From positions 1 through 23,005 of the forward strand of contig CALLZZ010000163.1 of NCBI GenBank assembly GCA_937858235.1: DNA of 23,005 nt. Reading direction: 5' to 3'. Source of the DNA: an uncultured Clostridia bacterium. GTDB lineage: Bacteria > Bacillota > Clostridia > Oscillospirales > Oscillospiraceae. The notes under the pieces were generated by a model that did no database searches, was not told the DNA's origin, and saw nothing but the letters and a program-made list of their open reading frames with translations. Position 1 is the stretch's first letter, and every line of letters begins with the position of its first letter. Shown in pieces: positions 22,152 to 23,005 of the stretch. The position numbers were made by a program, and so were the translations under genes.

Positions 22152-22480
22152 CAGTCGTACACCTCCTCCGATTCTTCCTCCAGCACCTTCGTGATAAATT
22201 TCAGGGCGCGGATCATGGTTTCCAGTTCGCAGTCGCCGCCAAGGGTGACTTCAAAGCCGTTGCAGCCAAATCTGTCCATAAAAGGTGTGACATGGATATC
22301 TGTGCTGGCTTCATCGGAAATGCGGAAATAGGTGCGTCCGCCGTGGCCGGTGTCGCCACCTTTGTCGCCGGTCGTACCGGCCTCGACCTGCAGGATATTG
22401 GCGCTTACCACATCGCGGGTGTAGGTTGTGATCTCGGTGCCATCGAAAAGCTCTCTGCGATTTTCTTTAATTTCATACAT
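22151..22480 (-). CDS. Hypothetical phage protein, 109 residues
   Basis: I do not recognise this protein. It starts MYEIKENRRELFDGTEITTY and has a central glycine-rich loop (GTTGDKGGDTGHGGRTYFRI). The second half is strand-rich (FGCNGFEVTLGGDCELETMI) and ends in an acidic helix (LKFITKVLEEESEEVYD). There is no signal peptide or membrane segment. AGGAGG precedes the ATG with a 9-base spacer, inside the last codons of the DUF4406-like gene. Its stop overlaps the primase start, so it is translationally linked to the primase and may assist replication, but the sequence does not show how. Confidence 0.8.
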   Translation of the reverse strand: MYEIKENRRELFDGTEITTYTRDVVSANILQVEAGTTGDKGGDTGHGGRTYFRISDEASTDIHVTPFMDRFGCNGFEVTLGGDCELETMIRALKFITKVLEEESEEVYD

Positions 22481-22484
22481 AGCG

Positions 22485-22907
22485 TTAAACCTCCTGACAT
22501 TCTTCTGTGAAATAGCGCAAGTGATAGCCTTTCCACTTGGCGCGTTTGATTTCTGCTTCCATACCGGATGAGATGCGGCTGCCGAATACCCAGACCTCAG
22601 CGCACTTGCTCATGAGGGCGTTTCCGAAGAAAAGACCAAGCTCACGTTCTTCCGGATTGTCATCATCAAGGAACTGCGGAAATAGCAGATGCGGTGCGAT
22701 AGGGATATATCCCTTGTCCACGGCAAAGCGGCTGTAGCGTCTGGCAGCAGCTACGTTTCCTTCCACATCTCCGGAAAACGGAGAGCAAATGTAGACGATA
22801 GGCCGGAAAGCACGCAGGGACTGCTTTTCATTGGCAGCAATCCGGGAGAGCGCTTCACCGGCAGTTGGGTCAGGATAGCCTTCGCTGTTGCGATAATCGT
22901 TACTCAC
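22485..22907 (-). CDS. DUF4406 / nucleoside 2-deoxyribosyltransferase-like protein
   Basis: The 140-residue protein carries the pattern of DUF4406-type proteins. IVYICSPFSGDVEGNVAAAR (residues 37-56) is the first signature, followed by YIPIAPHLLFPQFLDD and the SKCAEVWVFGSRISSGMEAE segment. This fold is shared with nucleoside 2-deoxyribosyltransferases, so a nucleotide-related role is plausible, although the catalytic residues cannot be assigned with confidence. It starts at a GTG (22907) with GGAGG eight bases upstream, overlapping the stop of the preceding gene by 8 bases. It is the second gene at the right edge of the replication region. Confidence 0.82.
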   Translation of the reverse strand: MSNDYRNSEGYPDPTAGEALSRIAANEKQSLRAFRPIVYICSPFSGDVEGNVAAARRYSRFAVDKGYIPIAPHLLFPQFLDDDNPEERELGLFFGNALMSKCAEVWVFGSRISSGMEAEIKRAKWKGYHLRYFTEECQEV

Positions 22908-23005
22908 TCAAAAGTCCTCCTTTCCGGGCAGACTTAAAGGCGTCCACCTCCAATTTCCACTGGAGATGAACGCCTGATTTGAGCGGATGATTTTTAATCT
23001 TTTTT
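22900..23005 (-). CDS. C-terminal end of an unidentified upstream gene (cut by window edge)
   Basis: One minus-strand frame is open from the right edge to a TAA at 22900-22902 and gives 34 residues. The end reads HLQWKLEVDAFKSARKGGLL followed by SE. It overlaps the next GTG start by 8 bases and contains that gene's ribosome binding site, the same arrangement as elsewhere in this operon. The other minus frames here carry stops. Basic, mainly helical; too short to identify. Confidence 0.6.
   Translation of the reverse strand, partial: KKIKNHPLKSGVHLQWKLEVDAFKSARKGGLLSE

Noticed and set aside
1..23005. CRISPR arrays, tRNA or rRNA genes, insertion sequences, integrase, toxin-antitoxin or lysis genes
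   Set aside because: I looked for regular spaced repeats, transposase or integrase motifs (including HxxR...Y and DDE-type patterns), holin-like membrane proteins and endolysin motifs and saw none in this window. Att sites cannot be found without an integrase or flanking host DNA.

Overview
The window is part of the genome of a tailed double-stranded DNA phage, or a prophage, of the siphovirus type with an HK97-like head. Every gene I can support lies on the minus strand, so the genes are transcribed from right (23005) to left (1). The host is probably a Firmicute of the class Clostridia, most likely a gut lineage such as Lachnospirales or Oscillospirales. The reasons are strong AGGAGG-type ribosome binding sites before almost every gene, the phi13-type major tail protein, and a DUF1492/RinA-like regulator with DUF4314, DUF5049 and a ParB-methylase fusion around the terminase. 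Species cannot be told from the sequence. No integrase, lysogeny repressor, lysis cassette, tRNA, IS element or CRISPR array is visible, so it cannot be said whether the element is integrated.

Replication and recombination region (about 17473-23005). In transcription order this holds the end of an unidentified gene, a DUF4406-like protein, a small hypothetical protein, a P4-type primase-helicase, a VRR-NUC nuclease, a SNF2-family helicase, a 75-residue hypothetical protein and a RinA/DUF1492-like regulator. The only sizeable gap in it (19737-19877) carries a good sigma-70-type promoter and a 13-bp inverted repeat with one arm lying across the promoter.

Packaging region (about 11290-17460). 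Just downstream of the regulator gene there is a promoter with a perfect -10 box, no -35 box, and three TGTCC boxes spaced exactly 10 bp apart. This looks like an activator-dependent late promoter. It is followed by an HNH endonuclease, a noncoding stretch that probably holds cos, the small terminase, and a ParB-methyltransferase fusion. Next comes a block of five small accessory genes whose two gaps carry copies of the same roughly 98-bp noncoding element, and then the large terminase.

Head and tail region (1-11273). The portal, ClpP-type maturation protease, major capsid, head-tail connector, head-tail adaptor, gp10-like protein, putative tail terminator and major tail protein follow in the order usual for HK97-like phages. 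Then come the two tail assembly chaperones joined by a programmed -1 frameshift, the tape measure, the distal tail protein and a tail-tip protein with a laminin-G-like domain that runs off the left edge. Most neighbours overlap or are only a few bases apart, which indicates one late operon. No stretch longer than 300 bases lacks a gene; the gaps of 100-160 bases are described individually.
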